A stretch of 64,000 bases of DNA. Origin: JBIKWM01 sp044356305. Its GTDB lineage: Bacteria > Bacteroidota > Bacteroidia > UBA10329. The notes below the pieces were generated by a model, which was not told the origin of the DNA, did not search any database, and saw only the letters and a program-made list of their open reading frames with translations. The stretch is taken from NCBI GenBank assembly GCA_044356305.1, contig JBIKWM010000007.1:36559-100558 (forward strand), in the 5' to 3' direction. Position numbers and translations under genes: made by a program. Below are positions 33,577 to 43,001 of the stretch, in pieces (the first letter of the stretch is position 1; each line of letters begins with the position of its first letter).

Positions 33577-35343
33577 ATGATTCAGGCTCCTGAGTTTTGC
33601 CGCACAACAAAACAGCTTATCATGCAGCATCGAATAACAATTGCCAGAGGGGACGGCATAGGACCTGAGATCATGGAGGCCACACTGGAGGTTATAAGGG
33701 CAGCTGGGGCCAGGATAGAGATAGACGAGGTAGAGATAGGTGAACAGGTCTATCTGAACGGCAACACCTCAGGAATAGCGAAAGAATCGTGGGACATCAT
33801 CAGACGAAACAGGGTTTTCCTCAAGGCCCCGATCACAACACCCCAGGGAGGCGGCTACAAGAGCCTGAATGTCACGACCCGCAAGTTCCTCGGACTGTAT
33901 GCCAACATCAGGCCTTGTTTCAGCCTTCATCCGTTCGTAAGCACGAGGCATCCGGAAATGGACATAGTCATTGTACGCGAAAATGAGGAGGACCTGTACG
34001 CTGGTATCGAACATCAGCAGACCGATGAGGTGGTGCAATGCCTGAAACTCATAAGCAGGCCCGGTTGCGAGAAGATCATCCGATACGCGTTTGAATATGC
34101 TCGCACCCATGGTCGGAAAAAAGTGACATGCTTCACAAAAGACAACATCATGAAACAGACGGATGGGCTGTTTCACAGTGTATTCAAAGAGGTCGCGAAG
34201 GAATATCCCGAGATAGGGAATGAGCATTGGATAATTGACATCGGAGCGGCCAAATTGGCCGACACACCAGAACAGTTCGATGTCATCGTCACCTTGAACC
34301 TCTATGGCGATATCATATCCGATATCGCTGCGCAGATTGCCGGTTCGGTGGGATTGGCCGGATCATCCAACATCGGGACCGAATGTGCCATGTTTGAGGC
34401 CATTCATGGCTCGGCCCCGCTCATTGCCGGGCAAGACAGGGCCAACCCGAGCGGCCTATTGCAAGGCGCGGTGCTCATGCTCATCCATATTGGCCAGACA
34501 GATGTGGCTGAAAGGGTGCATAATGCATGGCTGAGAACCATCGAGAACGGTGTACACACCTTTGACATCTTTAAAGAAGGGCAAAGCAGGAAACTGGTGG
34601 GCACAAAAGACTTCGCGAAGGCTGTTATAGCCAATCTGGGCTCATCTCCGCAGATTCTCAGACCGGCCTCGTTCGCCAAAAATGCAGAGATCATGCTGCC
34701 CCGATACACGCGCATGCCGGCCATGTCCAAGCGACTGGAAGGGGTAGATGTGTTCATTCATTGGCGGGGTGAGAGTCCTGTGGATCTCGCTTCGGCCCTC
34801 AATAGGCTCAACCGGCCCCATCTGGCGCTTTCCATGATCACGAACAGAGGCATCAAAGTATGGCCCGAAGGGTTTGAGGAGACATTCTGCACAGATCATT
34901 GGAGGTGCCGCTTCAAACCGACCGAATCGATGACCCCGACCCAATCCGATGTCATCGCCCTGCTCCAAGAGAGCATAAGTTCAGGCCTGGATGTGGTTAA
35001 AACCGAAAACCTATACTCATTCAATGGAAAACCAGCGTACGCACTCGGTCAAGCCAATGACGGGAAACCAGAACCGATAAGCCTTGAATTTGAGCTTATC
35101 AGTGGGTCATTTGATATGGACCAGGCCCGAGAGCTCCTTTTGAATCTGCTGACGGATAAAATCAACTTCCATAACCGCAGAAACTTCAGCGCACAGGAGC
35201 GCACAGGCCAAACGGACCCGGTTTCAGAAGTCCGCATCGCAGAGCTGACCATGGCCCGCGAACGGCTTATTCAGGAGTTACACCGCGCACCTATTGGTGC
35301 ACGGTTCAGCATCGCATCCACGGTGAGAATGAATGAGTTCTGA
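33577..35343 (+). CDS. icd: NADP-dependent isocitrate dehydrogenase, extended C-terminus
   Basis: A 588-residue enzyme (573 if the ATG at 33622, MQHRITIARGDGIGPEI, is used). The core has the isocitrate/isopropylmalate fold with ITTPQGGGYKSLNVT, IVRENEEDLYAGIE, CFTKDNIMKQTDGLF, LNLYGDIISDIAAQIAGS and EAIHGSAPLIAG. After it comes the extra domain seen in Thermus-type enzymes (VDVFIHWRGESP ... FCTDHWRCRFKP ... LYSFNGKPAYALGQ). A further 96 residues (about 493-588, rich in Arg/Glu and predicted helical) have no counterpart I know. Produces 2-oxoglutarate, CO2 and NADPH. Confidence 0.9.
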   Translation: MIQAPEFCRTTKQLIMQHRITIARGDGIGPEIMEATLEVIRAAGARIEIDEVEIGEQVYLNGNTSGIAKESWDIIRRNRVFLKAPITTPQGGGYKSLNVTTRKFLGLYANIRPCFSLHPFVSTRHPEMDIVIVRENEEDLYAGIEHQQTDEVVQCLKLISRPGCEKIIRYAFEYARTHGRKKVTCFTKDNIMKQTDGLFHSVFKEVAKEYPEIGNEHWIIDIGAAKLADTPEQFDVIVTLNLYGDIISDIAAQIAGSVGLAGSSNIGTECAMFEAIHGSAPLIAGQDRANPSGLLQGAVLMLIHIGQTDVAERVHNAWLRTIENGVHTFDIFKEGQSRKLVGTKDFAKAVIANLGSSPQILRPASFAKNAEIMLPRYTRMPAMSKRLEGVDVFIHWRGESPVDLASALNRLNRPHLALSMITNRGIKVWPEGFEETFCTDHWRCRFKPTESMTPTQSDVIALLQESISSGLDVVKTENLYSFNGKPAYALGQANDGKPEPISLEFELISGSFDMDQARELLLNLLTDKINFHNRRNFSAQERTGQTDPVSEVRIAELTMARERLIQELHRAPIGARFSIASTVRMNEF

Positions 35344-35352
35344 CAAAATTGC

Positions 35353-36183
35353 ATGTATCGATCTGCGAGTCTGTCCCTTGCCACGATCCATGGCAAGGAG
35401 AGGGCAATCTTTCCGGTTTTCGAGCAGCACCTGCTGGCCCGTTGCATACTCTGCACCGCGTTTGATACGGACAGCCTGGGCACATTCACGGGCGAGGTGC
35501 CCAGGATGCTGACTCCGATTGAGGCAGCCAAAGCAAAGTGCAGAGTGGCGCTTGAAATGACCTCCACGCGACTGGCGGTAGCCACAGAGGGGTCATTCGG
35601 GCCACACCCTCAGATTCCGTTCATTCCGGCCGGCCATGAACTCATGGTGATAATGGATGGAGAGGACGGGACGGTGTTCGAAGAATCTGAACTGACCTTC
35701 GAGACCAATTTCGGTGGTGCTCATATTCATAATTGGGATGAATTGAAGGCATTTGCCCAACGGGCCAGATTTCCTGAACATGCCCTTGTTCTGCGACCCA
35801 CATCTGGCCGAGGGCTCAAAGCCATAAAAGGCATTCGGGACTGGGGCGCGCTCCGAATCGGGTTCGACCGCCTTATTGACGAAGCTGGCGGGGCCAGTGT
35901 TGAGACCGATATGAGGGCAATGAACAATCCGATGCGGATGGCCCAGATAAGGAGGCTGGCCGAACGATTGGTCCAAAGGCTCAGCACGTGTTGCCCCGGA
36001 TGCGGAAAACCTGGTTTTGGACATCGGTCACCGCTAATCGGACTTCCATGCTCGGTGTGCGCAAGCCCAACAAGGAGCGTGATGTTAACTGTAACAAGCT
36101 GTCAGTTCTGCCAATACTCAAGTACCGAACCCACTGACCGTGCCACTGAGGATCCGAGGTACTGCGATCTCTGCAACCCGTGA
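35353..36183 (+). CDS. DUF6671 family protein with Cys-rich tail
   Basis: A 276-residue protein starting 9 bp after icd. The N-terminal part (SLATIHGKERAIFPVF ... TDSLGTFTGEVPRMLTPIEAA ... STRLAVATEGSFGPHP) matches what I recall as DUF6671. The C-terminal 70 residues hold four Cys pairs (CCPGCGKPGFG, LPCSVCASP, CQFCQYSS, CDLCNP), consistent with one or two zinc ribbons. Function unknown. Position between icd and the bicarbonate transporter suggests a shared role (inference). Confidence 0.65.
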   Translation: MYRSASLSLATIHGKERAIFPVFEQHLLARCILCTAFDTDSLGTFTGEVPRMLTPIEAAKAKCRVALEMTSTRLAVATEGSFGPHPQIPFIPAGHELMVIMDGEDGTVFEESELTFETNFGGAHIHNWDELKAFAQRARFPEHALVLRPTSGRGLKAIKGIRDWGALRIGFDRLIDEAGGASVETDMRAMNNPMRMAQIRRLAERLVQRLSTCCPGCGKPGFGHRSPLIGLPCSVCASPTRSVMLTVTSCQFCQYSSTEPTDRATEDPRYCDLCNP

Positions 36184-36247
36184 CTACGCCTCGTGCTATT
36201 GAAGTTCATCTGTTATCAACGACCAACATCCGAATTCCAACTTCCGA

Positions 36248-37219
36248 ATGGACCTACATTCAATAACAAATAACCTGACGAATCCTACTCTACTGTTCTT
36301 CATGCTCGGCATCATAGCGGTCATTCTAAAGAGTGACCTAGAGATTCCCTCCTCGAGCAGTAAGTTCATCTCTCTTTATCTTCTGTTCTCCATTGGATTC
36401 AAGGGTGGGCAGGAGTTGTCGCATAGCGGCCTGAACACGGAAGTTGTGTATTCCTTGCTGTTCGGTATTGCCATTTCCGCAATCATTCCGATATACACTT
36501 TTTACATTCTCAAACTGCGACTCAGCGTGGCTGATGCAGGTGCCGTGGCGGCATCCTACGGCTCAGTAAGCGCAGTGACTTTTGTTTCAGCTGTGTCGTT
36601 TCTTGAATCTCAGAACATCGACTCCAGTGGACACATGGTGGCAGTAATGGCACTGATGGAGTCGCCTGCCATTATTGTGGGGATCATGCTCATGATGAGA
36701 TATGACAGGGAGGTCTTGGAGCAAAAGCAATTGAGCATCCATTCGGTACTTCATCATTCCCTTACCAACGGGAGTGTGATCCTGATCCTGGGGAGTCTGT
36801 TGATCGGAGTGATTGCCGATAGTAGACAGGCCGAAGGAATCAGGCCGTTCACTACAGACATTTTCAAAGGCTTTCTGGCCATATTCCTCTTGGAGATGGG
36901 AATTGTTACGGCCAAACGATTCTCTTCATTCCTGAGATATGGATCGTTCGTGTCGATTTTCGCCATCATTGTCCCGGCTCTGAACGGATGCCTTGTGGCG
37001 CACATAAGTAGATTCGTGACAGCAGATGTGGGCAACCGTTTCATGTTTGCCATTCTTGCTGCGGGTGCTTCGTATATCGCTGTTCCTGCAGCTATGAAAT
37101 TATCAGCCCCAAAAGCTGACCCCGGGCTATACGTCCCAATGGCACTGGGTGTCACTTTTCCATTCAATATCTCTATTGGTTTTCCGGTCTATTTATTTAT
37201 AATTAATCTGTTCCCTTGA
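36248..37219 (+). CDS. SbtA-type sodium-dependent bicarbonate transporter
   Basis: A 323-residue polytopic protein with about ten hydrophobic segments. The N-terminus (NPTLLFFMLGIIAVILKSDLEIP ... YLLFSIGFKGGQEL) and the half-way repeat (KGFLAIFLLEMGIVTAKR) with the final GASYIAVPAAMKL ... LGVTFPFNISIGFPVY match the SbtA family, which imports bicarbonate with sodium. No SbtB-like PII partner follows. The LysR regulator upstream of icd is the likely controller. Confidence 0.87.
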   Translation: MDLHSITNNLTNPTLLFFMLGIIAVILKSDLEIPSSSSKFISLYLLFSIGFKGGQELSHSGLNTEVVYSLLFGIAISAIIPIYTFYILKLRLSVADAGAVAASYGSVSAVTFVSAVSFLESQNIDSSGHMVAVMALMESPAIIVGIMLMMRYDREVLEQKQLSIHSVLHHSLTNGSVILILGSLLIGVIADSRQAEGIRPFTTDIFKGFLAIFLLEMGIVTAKRFSSFLRYGSFVSIFAIIVPALNGCLVAHISRFVTADVGNRFMFAILAAGASYIAVPAAMKLSAPKADPGLYVPMALGVTFPFNISIGFPVYLFIINLFP

Positions 37220-37267
37220 GAATTAAGAATATCCTGTCGTTGTTGTTCCCTTTTGATATCACGAACG

Positions 37268-37298
37268 AAAAAGGCCGAGCGCATTGCCCGGCCTTTAT
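37268..37298. terminator. terminator after the SbtA-type gene
   Basis: aaaggccg / cggccttt form an 8-bp stem around an 11-base loop (37270-37296) with A and T runs on both sides. It separates two convergent genes and can work in both directions. Confidence 0.8.
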
Positions 37299-37323
37299 CA
37301 TTTCCCTCAAGAAATCCTGATTC

Positions 37324-37833
37324 TCAGGAGAACTGATAGAACTGGCAGACGATGCCGCCCATGATGGCCAAGGTGAGGGTCCAGTATCCGGCATTGATGG
37401 CAATGTACTTCCAGCTCTTGCGCTCAAACAGCGCATTGGTGCCCATGATCGGGAGCACCATGAAAATGCTGGCAATGGCTCCGTGCAGCGCTCCGTGCCC
37501 GAAATGACGGTGCATGGTGCCATAATCGGCCATCAGTTGCTTGAAAAGGGCCGTGGCCACATCCTTGGTCGGGCTATCAGGCCGCATCGAGCTTTCGAGC
37601 ATTCCCATGACCCCGAACTGGTGGATGGTGATAGGGGCCATGGAAAAGGCCAGAAGGAAGCTCAATATGAAGCTCACCCCGAAAATGAGGCCCATGTTGC
37701 CGCCCTTCATCTTATCCTCGGTCATACCCGCCTCGCGGCTCCATGCATCGCCAAGCAGTTTGGGGTTATAGTAGATAAAGCCCATGACCATCGGGATCAG
37801 TGCAGCGCCCAGAAGAACAAGTAGATTTTGCAT
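37324..37833 (-). CDS. DUF1761 membrane protein
   Basis: A 169-residue protein with four hydrophobic segments. The N-terminus (VLLGAALIPMVMGFIYYNPKLLGDAWSREAGM) and the central IFGVSFILSFLLAFSMAP are characteristic of DUF1761, with a HFGHGALHGAIASIFMVLPI helix later. Function unknown. The start at 37833 is chosen because the upstream extension lacks similarity to the family. Confidence 0.85.
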   Translation of the reverse strand: MQNLLVLLGAALIPMVMGFIYYNPKLLGDAWSREAGMTEDKMKGGNMGLIFGVSFILSFLLAFSMAPITIHQFGVMGMLESSMRPDSPTKDVATALFKQLMADYGTMHRHFGHGALHGAIASIFMVLPIMGTNALFERKSWKYIAINAGYWTLTLAIMGGIVCQFYQFS

Positions 37834-37880
37834 GTTGAATCGGTTTTGGTTGATGAATGGATGAACGAACGAAGTAACGG

Positions 37881-39737
37881 TTATTTTTTGATGCCCGAGC
37901 AGTAACACGTGACCCCGCCATCGAGGCGGTCGGAAGCCGAAATGGTAACGGCTGTGACGAACGTGCCTGTAGGACAGTTGCTGATGTGGTACTGGTTGTC
38001 AGCACCGTTGTCCCAAGGGTGAGACAGGGCAGACATCACCCCGCGCACCGTGCCACCGTTGATGGTCACTGTGCCGTTGTTGGCCAAGATAAAAGGAGCA
38101 CGCAGGGCGGTGCAGCGCAGCTTGATCTGCCCATCGGCCCTATCGGAGCTGCTGAGCTCAAAACCGGTGGCCACCTCGCCCGCAGCGCAAGAGCAACCGT
38201 GCACCTGATTATCGGCCCCGTTGCCCAAGGTATTGGTGCCGGTGCCGGGTGCCGAGACCTGCGCCCCGAGTCCACGCCATGTCTCGGTGGTGGTGAGCAG
38301 GTCGTTCAACTTCATGCAGTTTATCCGCTCACCGCCATCGAGCCGGGACGAGGCATAGATGCCCAGATTCATCATGGCAAATCCGGTCGGACATGTAACG
38401 GTGTGATATGAATTGTCGGGGCCTGTGAGGCTAGCGTTCTCAGCAAGGGCGATCTCGGCCGTGGCAAAGCCCTGACCCACGAGCGACCCGCTGTAAAGCC
38501 CGTTGCCATTCACTTCGAGCCTCTCGGTGGGTGCCGTCACGTTGTTGATGCCCACGTTACCGCCTTGGGTCATGGCCAGCACTTCGCCCACGAAACCCGG
38601 ATTTCCGGCTTCGATCGGGAAGAAACCCAGATGCCCACCAGTGGCCACCCGTGCATTGTAGGCCTGTGTGCCCCCTGCCCCACCGCGCCACATCATGCGG
38701 GGCCCATCGGTGGCACCGCTGTTGAGCATGGCGCCTCCGTTCACCTCAAGCTTGGCATTGGGGGTGGTGGTGCCCACGCCCACGTTGGTGCCATTGTCGG
38801 TGATGATGCTGCACACCGCTGCCGCGCCATCTGATTTGATCACCTGATTGGCTGTGGCACAACCAACAGGCCCTGCCGGACCCGTTGGGCCTGCCGGACC
38901 TGCAGCTCCTGCCGCTCCTGCCGCTCCCGCTGCACCTGTAGCACCCGTGGGGCCTGCCGGACCTGCCGGACCCACAGCCCCTGCTGCACCAGTTGCCCCT
39001 GTTGGGCCTGCCGGACCCGCTGGACCTGCTGCACCTGCTGCGCCTGCCGCACCCGTGGCACCCGTTGGGCCCGCAGGCCCAGCTGGACCAGCTGGGCCTG
39101 CCGGACCTACTGCACCAGCCGCACCTGTGGCTCCTACCGGACCTGCCGGACCTATTGCACCTGTGGCTCCTGTTGGACCTGCCGGACCAACTGCACCAGC
39201 CGCACCTGTGGCTCCCGTTGGACCTACTGGGCCTGCTGCACCTGCTGCACCAGTGGCTCCAGTCGGACCTGCTGGACCTGCCGGACCTACTGCGCCAGTA
39301 GCACCAGCTGCACCTGTTGCCCCTGTCGGACCTGCCGGACCTGCCGGGCCTGCAGCACCCGTGGCCCCTGTCGGGCCAGCCGGACCTGCTGGACCTGCTG
39401 CGCCTGCCGCACCGACCGGTCCAGCGGGACCCTGAGGCCCTGTGGGTCCCTGTGTGCCAACCCCTGCGGTCATGGCCACCCATTGGGTGCCGTCCCAATA
39501 CCAGAACTGGTTATCGTCCACATCAAATACCAGAAGGCCCTTGGCCGATGGCAAAGGGTTAATGGAGACGCGCTGAGCCTGCGTCATGCGCGGGATCAGG
39601 ATGCCACGGTCAACAGCCGAGAGTTCGAGTATGCTGTTGGGGTGCGGGGTGGTGGTGCCGATGCCCACATTGTTCTGAGCGGTTGCGGCAAAGCTGCCCA
39701 ACATCATTGACAGGCAAAGTAGATGTCTGACTTTCAT
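37881..39737 (-). CDS. collagen-like secreted protein with repeated Cys/Arg-Asp-Gly C-terminal modules
   Basis: A 618-residue exported protein. A signal peptide ([16 protein letters not shown]) precedes a Bacteroidota surface-protein head ([31 protein letters not shown]) and a [11 protein letters not shown] segment. Residues about 95-305 are Gly-X-Y repeats ([20 protein letters not shown] and variants). The head-type motif [16 protein letters not shown] recurs after it. The C-terminus has three modules with the pattern H-x-C-x2-G ... S-x-R-x-DG ... C ([43 protein letters not shown]). No T9SS tail recognised. Likely a fibre or adhesin. Confidence 0.82.
   Translation of the reverse strand: MKVRHLLCLSMMLGSFAATAQNNVGIGTTTPHPNSILELSAVDRGILIPRMTQAQRVSINPLPSAKGLLVFDVDDNQFWYWDGTQWVAMTAGVGTQGPTGPQGPAGPVGAAGAAGPAGPAGPTGATGAAGPAGPAGPTGATGAAGATGAVGPAGPAGPTGATGAAGAAGPVGPTGATGAAGAVGPAGPTGATGAIGPAGPVGATGAAGAVGPAGPAGPAGPAGPTGATGAAGAAGAAGPAGPAGPTGATGAAGAVGPAGPAGPTGATGAAGAAGAAGAAGPAGPTGPAGPVGCATANQVIKSDGAAAVCSIITDNGTNVGVGTTTPNAKLEVNGGAMLNSGATDGPRMMWRGGAGGTQAYNARVATGGHLGFFPIEAGNPGFVGEVLAMTQGGNVGINNVTAPTERLEVNGNGLYSGSLVGQGFATAEIALAENASLTGPDNSYHTVTCPTGFAMMNLGIYASSRLDGGERINCMKLNDLLTTTETWRGLGAQVSAPGTGTNTLGNGADNQVHGCSCAAGEVATGFELSSSDRADGQIKLRCTALRAPFILANNGTVTINGGTVRGVMSALSHPWDNGADNQYHISNCPTGTFVTAVTISASDRLDGGVTCYCSGIKK
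38850..39440. repeat. Gly-Pro-Ala codon repeat tract
   Basis: Low-complexity DNA encoding the collagen-like stretch, built on 9-bp and 27-bp variants of the Gly-Pro-Ala/Thr codons. Exact repeats of about 20-40 bases make it prone to length change and to read mis-assembly. Confidence 0.85.
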
Positions 39738-39801
39738 AGGCAAATGATAGAATTGGGTGCCAAGGTAATGGCATCACCGGAACTGACCAAAGTCAGTGAC
39801 A

Positions 39802-40542
39802 TCAGACTTTGCGCAACAGCTTGTTGAAATAGTCGGGGGCTAGCAACATTCGGCTGCCGTACCAAGAGAACATCTCGCCATCAACCAGAATCACCTCTGT
39901 ATCTGGCAGGGCGCGTTTGAATTGTGTCACGTGTCGGTCTGAGAAAGGAAAGGGTTCGGAGGACAGGAGGAGCAGCTGGGGGGCCATGGCCCCCAGTTCC
40001 CCGAGGGTAGTGGCCGGATAGCGCGGTTCATCTGTCACGTTGCGCAGGCCGGCCCTCTGCATCATGTCGTTTATGAAAGTGCCCTTCCCGGCCAGCATGA
40101 GCGGGTCGTTCCAGATGGCATAGGCGGCTGTGCGCTGGGGGCCTGTGCCCATCTGCCCGAAACAAAGGGCTATCTGTTCCACGAGTGCGGAGGCGGCATC
40201 GATTCGGCCGGTGAGCGAACCGATATCGCGGATCATGGCCAGGGCGGAGGTCAGGTCGTGCACATCGCTCACATACACCTCGTGGTGGGCAGCCAGGGCC
40301 TCGATCTGATCTTTCACATTCTCTTCCCTGTTGGCAAGGATGAGCGTGGGGGCCAGCGCGTCTAGCTTATCCAGACTCACGTTCTTGGTCCCTCCTACCT
40401 TGGCTTTGGTGCGGAACCACTGATGCGGATGGATGCAGAACCTGGTGATGCCCACCACCTCGGCATCGAGGCCAAGATGGTGCAGCAGCTCGGTCTGCGA
40501 TGGCACGAGGGAGATGATGCGCTGACGGCAGAACTGCATCAT
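39802..40542 (-). CDS. helical-backbone metal receptor (BtuF-like), no signal peptide
   Basis: A 246-residue protein of the periplasmic binding protein type 3 fold used for cobalamin, haem and siderophores. The N-terminus is RIISLVPSQTELLHHLGLDAEVVGIT, followed by VGGTKNVSLDKLDALAPTLILANREENVKDQIEAL. It begins directly with the domain, without an export signal, as I recall for a Bacteroidota branch annotated as cobalamin-binding. No permease or ATPase is nearby. Ligand unknown. Confidence 0.75.
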   Translation of the reverse strand: MMQFCRQRIISLVPSQTELLHHLGLDAEVVGITRFCIHPHQWFRTKAKVGGTKNVSLDKLDALAPTLILANREENVKDQIEALAAHHEVYVSDVHDLTSALAMIRDIGSLTGRIDAASALVEQIALCFGQMGTGPQRTAAYAIWNDPLMLAGKGTFINDMMQRAGLRNVTDEPRYPATTLGELGAMAPQLLLLSSEPFPFSDRHVTQFKRALPDTEVILVDGEMFSWYGSRMLLAPDYFNKLLRKV

Positions 40543-40551
40543 CAGGTGGGG

Positions 40552-41910
40552 TCAATCGGCCATCACCTTGATGATGTCCTGTTTGGTAAGGATGCGGTAC
40601 TGGCCAGTGCTGTCTCTGAAGAGTACGGCCGGGGTACTCCTGTCGAAGCGGGAGGTGACATCGCGGAGTTCGAGGCCGGGCTCGACCTCAGGGAAGGGGG
40701 CCTGCATGAACTGGCTAACGGGCTTTGCCTTGATGGCCTGATCCTCGAAGAAGGCATTGAAGAGCCTGCCCTCGGCAATGGAGCCCACGGGCTGCCCCTG
40801 TTCGAAGACGGGGAGCTGGCTGATGTCGTGGGTGGCCATGAGGCGCATGGCGGCCTCAACGGTGTCGGTGGCATCGACCTTGACGAGGTCGGGCTGCTTG
40901 GGGCCTTTGACGTCTTTGATGCTGATGCGGCCCTTGTCGAGGAAACCGCGGTCGCGCATCCAGTCATCGTTGAAAATCTTGCCCACATAGCGGCTGCCGT
41001 GGTCGTGGAAGATGACAACCACCAGATCGGTGGACTTGAGTCTATCCTTCAATTGCAGAAGGCCCTGAACAGCACAGCCTGCGCTGTTGCCCACGAAGAT
41101 GCCCTCTTTCTTGGCGAGTTCGCGGGTCATGAGCATGCCCTCGCGATCAGTGACTTTCTCAAAGAGGTCGATGACGCTGAAATCGACACATTTGGGGATG
41201 ATGTCCTCGCCTATGCCCTCGGTGAGGTAGGAGTATATCTCTGACTCATCAATCTTGCCGGTCTCATGGTATGCCTTAAGGGTGGAGCCGTAGGTATCGA
41301 CCCCCCAGACCTTGATGTCGGGGTTCTTCTCCTTGAGATATCGGCCGGTTCCGCTGATGGTGCCACCTGTGCCCACACCCACCACGAGGTGGGTGATGCG
41401 GCCCTCGGTCTGCTCCCATATCTCGGGCCCGGTCTGCTCGTAGTGGGCCTGTGTATTGCTCAGGTTGTCGTACTGGTTGGGATAGAATGAGTTGGGGGTC
41501 TCGAGCTGAAGCCTGCGCGAGACAGAGTAGTATGAGCGTGGGTCATCGGCCTCTACGTTGGTGGGAGTTACGACCACTTCTGAGCCCATGGCGCGGAGCA
41601 TATCCATCTTCTCCTTGCTCTGCTTGTCGGGCATGACGCATATGAGCTTGTATCCCTTGACGATGGCGGCAAGGGCGAGGCCCATGCCGGTGTTGCCGGA
41701 GGTGCCCTCGATGATGGTGCCACCCGGTCTTAGCAATCCGGCCCGCTCCGCATCCTCAATCATCTTGACAGCCATGCGGTCTTTGATGCTATTGCCGGGG
41801 TTGAAGGTCTCGACCTTGGCGAGGACGGTGCAGGGCAGGTCCTTTGTGACGCGGTTGAGGCGGACCAAGGGAGTGTTGCCGATGGTCTCGAGTATGTTGT
41901 TCTTCCACAT
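40552..41910 (-). CDS. cystathionine beta-synthase with CBS domains
   Basis: A 452-residue PLP enzyme. The catalytic part has ILETIGNTPLVRLNRVTK, the PLP-Lys in NPGNSIKDRMAVKM, the phosphate loop GTSGNTGMGLALAA and VGVGTGGTISGTGRYLKE. The C-terminal 120 residues are a CBS pair (MATHDISQLPVFEQGQPVGSI ... AVLFRDSTGQYRILTKQDII) that often senses adenosyl ligands. It condenses serine (or O-acetylserine) with homocysteine or sulfide; the CBS pair favours the first. The start at ATG 41910 fits homologues and the box 6 bp upstream. Confidence 0.9.
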   Translation of the reverse strand: MWKNNILETIGNTPLVRLNRVTKDLPCTVLAKVETFNPGNSIKDRMAVKMIEDAERAGLLRPGGTIIEGTSGNTGMGLALAAIVKGYKLICVMPDKQSKEKMDMLRAMGSEVVVTPTNVEADDPRSYYSVSRRLQLETPNSFYPNQYDNLSNTQAHYEQTGPEIWEQTEGRITHLVVGVGTGGTISGTGRYLKEKNPDIKVWGVDTYGSTLKAYHETGKIDESEIYSYLTEGIGEDIIPKCVDFSVIDLFEKVTDREGMLMTRELAKKEGIFVGNSAGCAVQGLLQLKDRLKSTDLVVVIFHDHGSRYVGKIFNDDWMRDRGFLDKGRISIKDVKGPKQPDLVKVDATDTVEAAMRLMATHDISQLPVFEQGQPVGSIAEGRLFNAFFEDQAIKAKPVSQFMQAPFPEVEPGLELRDVTSRFDRSTPAVLFRDSTGQYRILTKQDIIKVMAD

Positions 41911-41916
41911 GGGGGG

Positions 41917-41924
41917 CAAATGTA
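41917..41924 (-). promoter_or_regulatory. -7 box of the cystathionine beta-synthase gene (TACATTTG)
   Basis: A perfect TAnnTTTG on the minus strand, separated by 6 bp from ATG 41910. The transcript would begin at or very near the start codon. Confidence 0.6.
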
Positions 41925-42057
41925 GGCGGGGCAAGTTGGGGAGGCCAGCATCATTGACTTATGAGGAGAAAGATCGGATTCGGTCAGAGAATTAGACAAG
42001 TTCTTATTCTTACCAATGTTCGAACACCGATACCTTTGGGCTGTTTGGAACGTGGAG

Positions 42058-42936
42058 ATGGACCGGAGGGAATTTATTAAGCACACAGCCGCGCTGACCG
42101 CCATGACGATGACATTGCACGAATTGGAGGGGATGGCCGCGGCCCTGCCCTACTCGGAGCGGATGCCAGTGCTGTTTGTTGGCCACGGTAGCCCGATGAA
42201 TGCCATTGAGGAAAATGAGTTTGTACGGGGATTCAGGGCGATGGCGAAGGGGTTGCCGGCCCCACGTGCTATTTTGTGCATATCGGCCCACTGGTATATA
42301 AAAGGGACCAAGGTGACGGCCATGCCGATGCCAAGGACAATCTATGATTTCGGGGGTTTCCCGCAGGCGCTTTATGAAGTTAAATATCCGGCCAAGGGAG
42401 ACCCCTTGCTGGCGTTGGAGACGGCCACCTTGCTGGGCCCGGAACCAGTGGGGATGGACCAGAAATGGGGACTGGACCATGGGGCATGGACGGTGCTGAG
42501 GCATTTTTTCCCAAAAGCTGATGTGCCAGTGGTGCAGCTGAGTCTTGACCGCACGCACGGGGCCGAATGGCACTATGGCCTGGCGCAGCGGTTGGCTCCG
42601 CTTAGGGACAAGGGTATCCTGATTGTGGGCAGCGGCAACATCATTCACAACCTGGGGCTGGTGGACTTTGGCAACATTGGCACCATTGGCTACGGATATG
42701 AATGGGCGCTGGAGGCGCATGAGAAGTTGCACGACCTGATAGTGAAGGGCGACCACCGGGCGCTATGTGACTATGGGAAGTTGGGCCGTGCGGTGCAACT
42801 GGCGGTGCCCACACCCGACCATTATCTACCGCTTATTTATTCCCTGGCGCTGAAACACCCAGGCGAGGGGTTGAAGTTTGTGAACGATGTGCTGCTGGCA
42901 GGATCGCTGAGCATGACGAGCCTGCGGATAGGGTGA
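42058..42936 (+). CDS. LigB-type extradiol dioxygenase (4,5-DOPA dioxygenase-like)
   Basis: A 292-residue protein of the YgiD/DODA family. Zinc or iron ligands are in VLFVGHGSPMNAIEENEF, ISAHWYIKGTKVTAM, GLDHGAWTVLRHFFP and GSGNIIHNLG. Unlike the E. coli enzyme, it has an N-terminal extension MDRREFIKHTAALTAMTMTL that resembles a twin-arginine export signal, so it may act outside the cytoplasm. The true substrate is unknown; ring cleavage of catechols is the family reaction. Start chosen at 42058 for this signal. Confidence 0.82.
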   Translation: MDRREFIKHTAALTAMTMTLHELEGMAAALPYSERMPVLFVGHGSPMNAIEENEFVRGFRAMAKGLPAPRAILCISAHWYIKGTKVTAMPMPRTIYDFGGFPQALYEVKYPAKGDPLLALETATLLGPEPVGMDQKWGLDHGAWTVLRHFFPKADVPVVQLSLDRTHGAEWHYGLAQRLAPLRDKGILIVGSGNIIHNLGLVDFGNIGTIGYGYEWALEAHEKLHDLIVKGDHRALCDYGKLGRAVQLAVPTPDHYLPLIYSLALKHPGEGLKFVNDVLLAGSLSMTSLRIG

Positions 42937-43001
42937 GGCGGGGCCGCTTGTGGCGGTGGGGTGAGACCTAAGGGCAGCCGAGGTCTACAGACCGCAAGGG
43001 A

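Noticed and set aside
38848..39435. Pro/Ala-rich frame antisense to the collagen-like gene
   Set aside because: It is the complement of Gly-Pro-Ala codons, which are open in several frames by composition.
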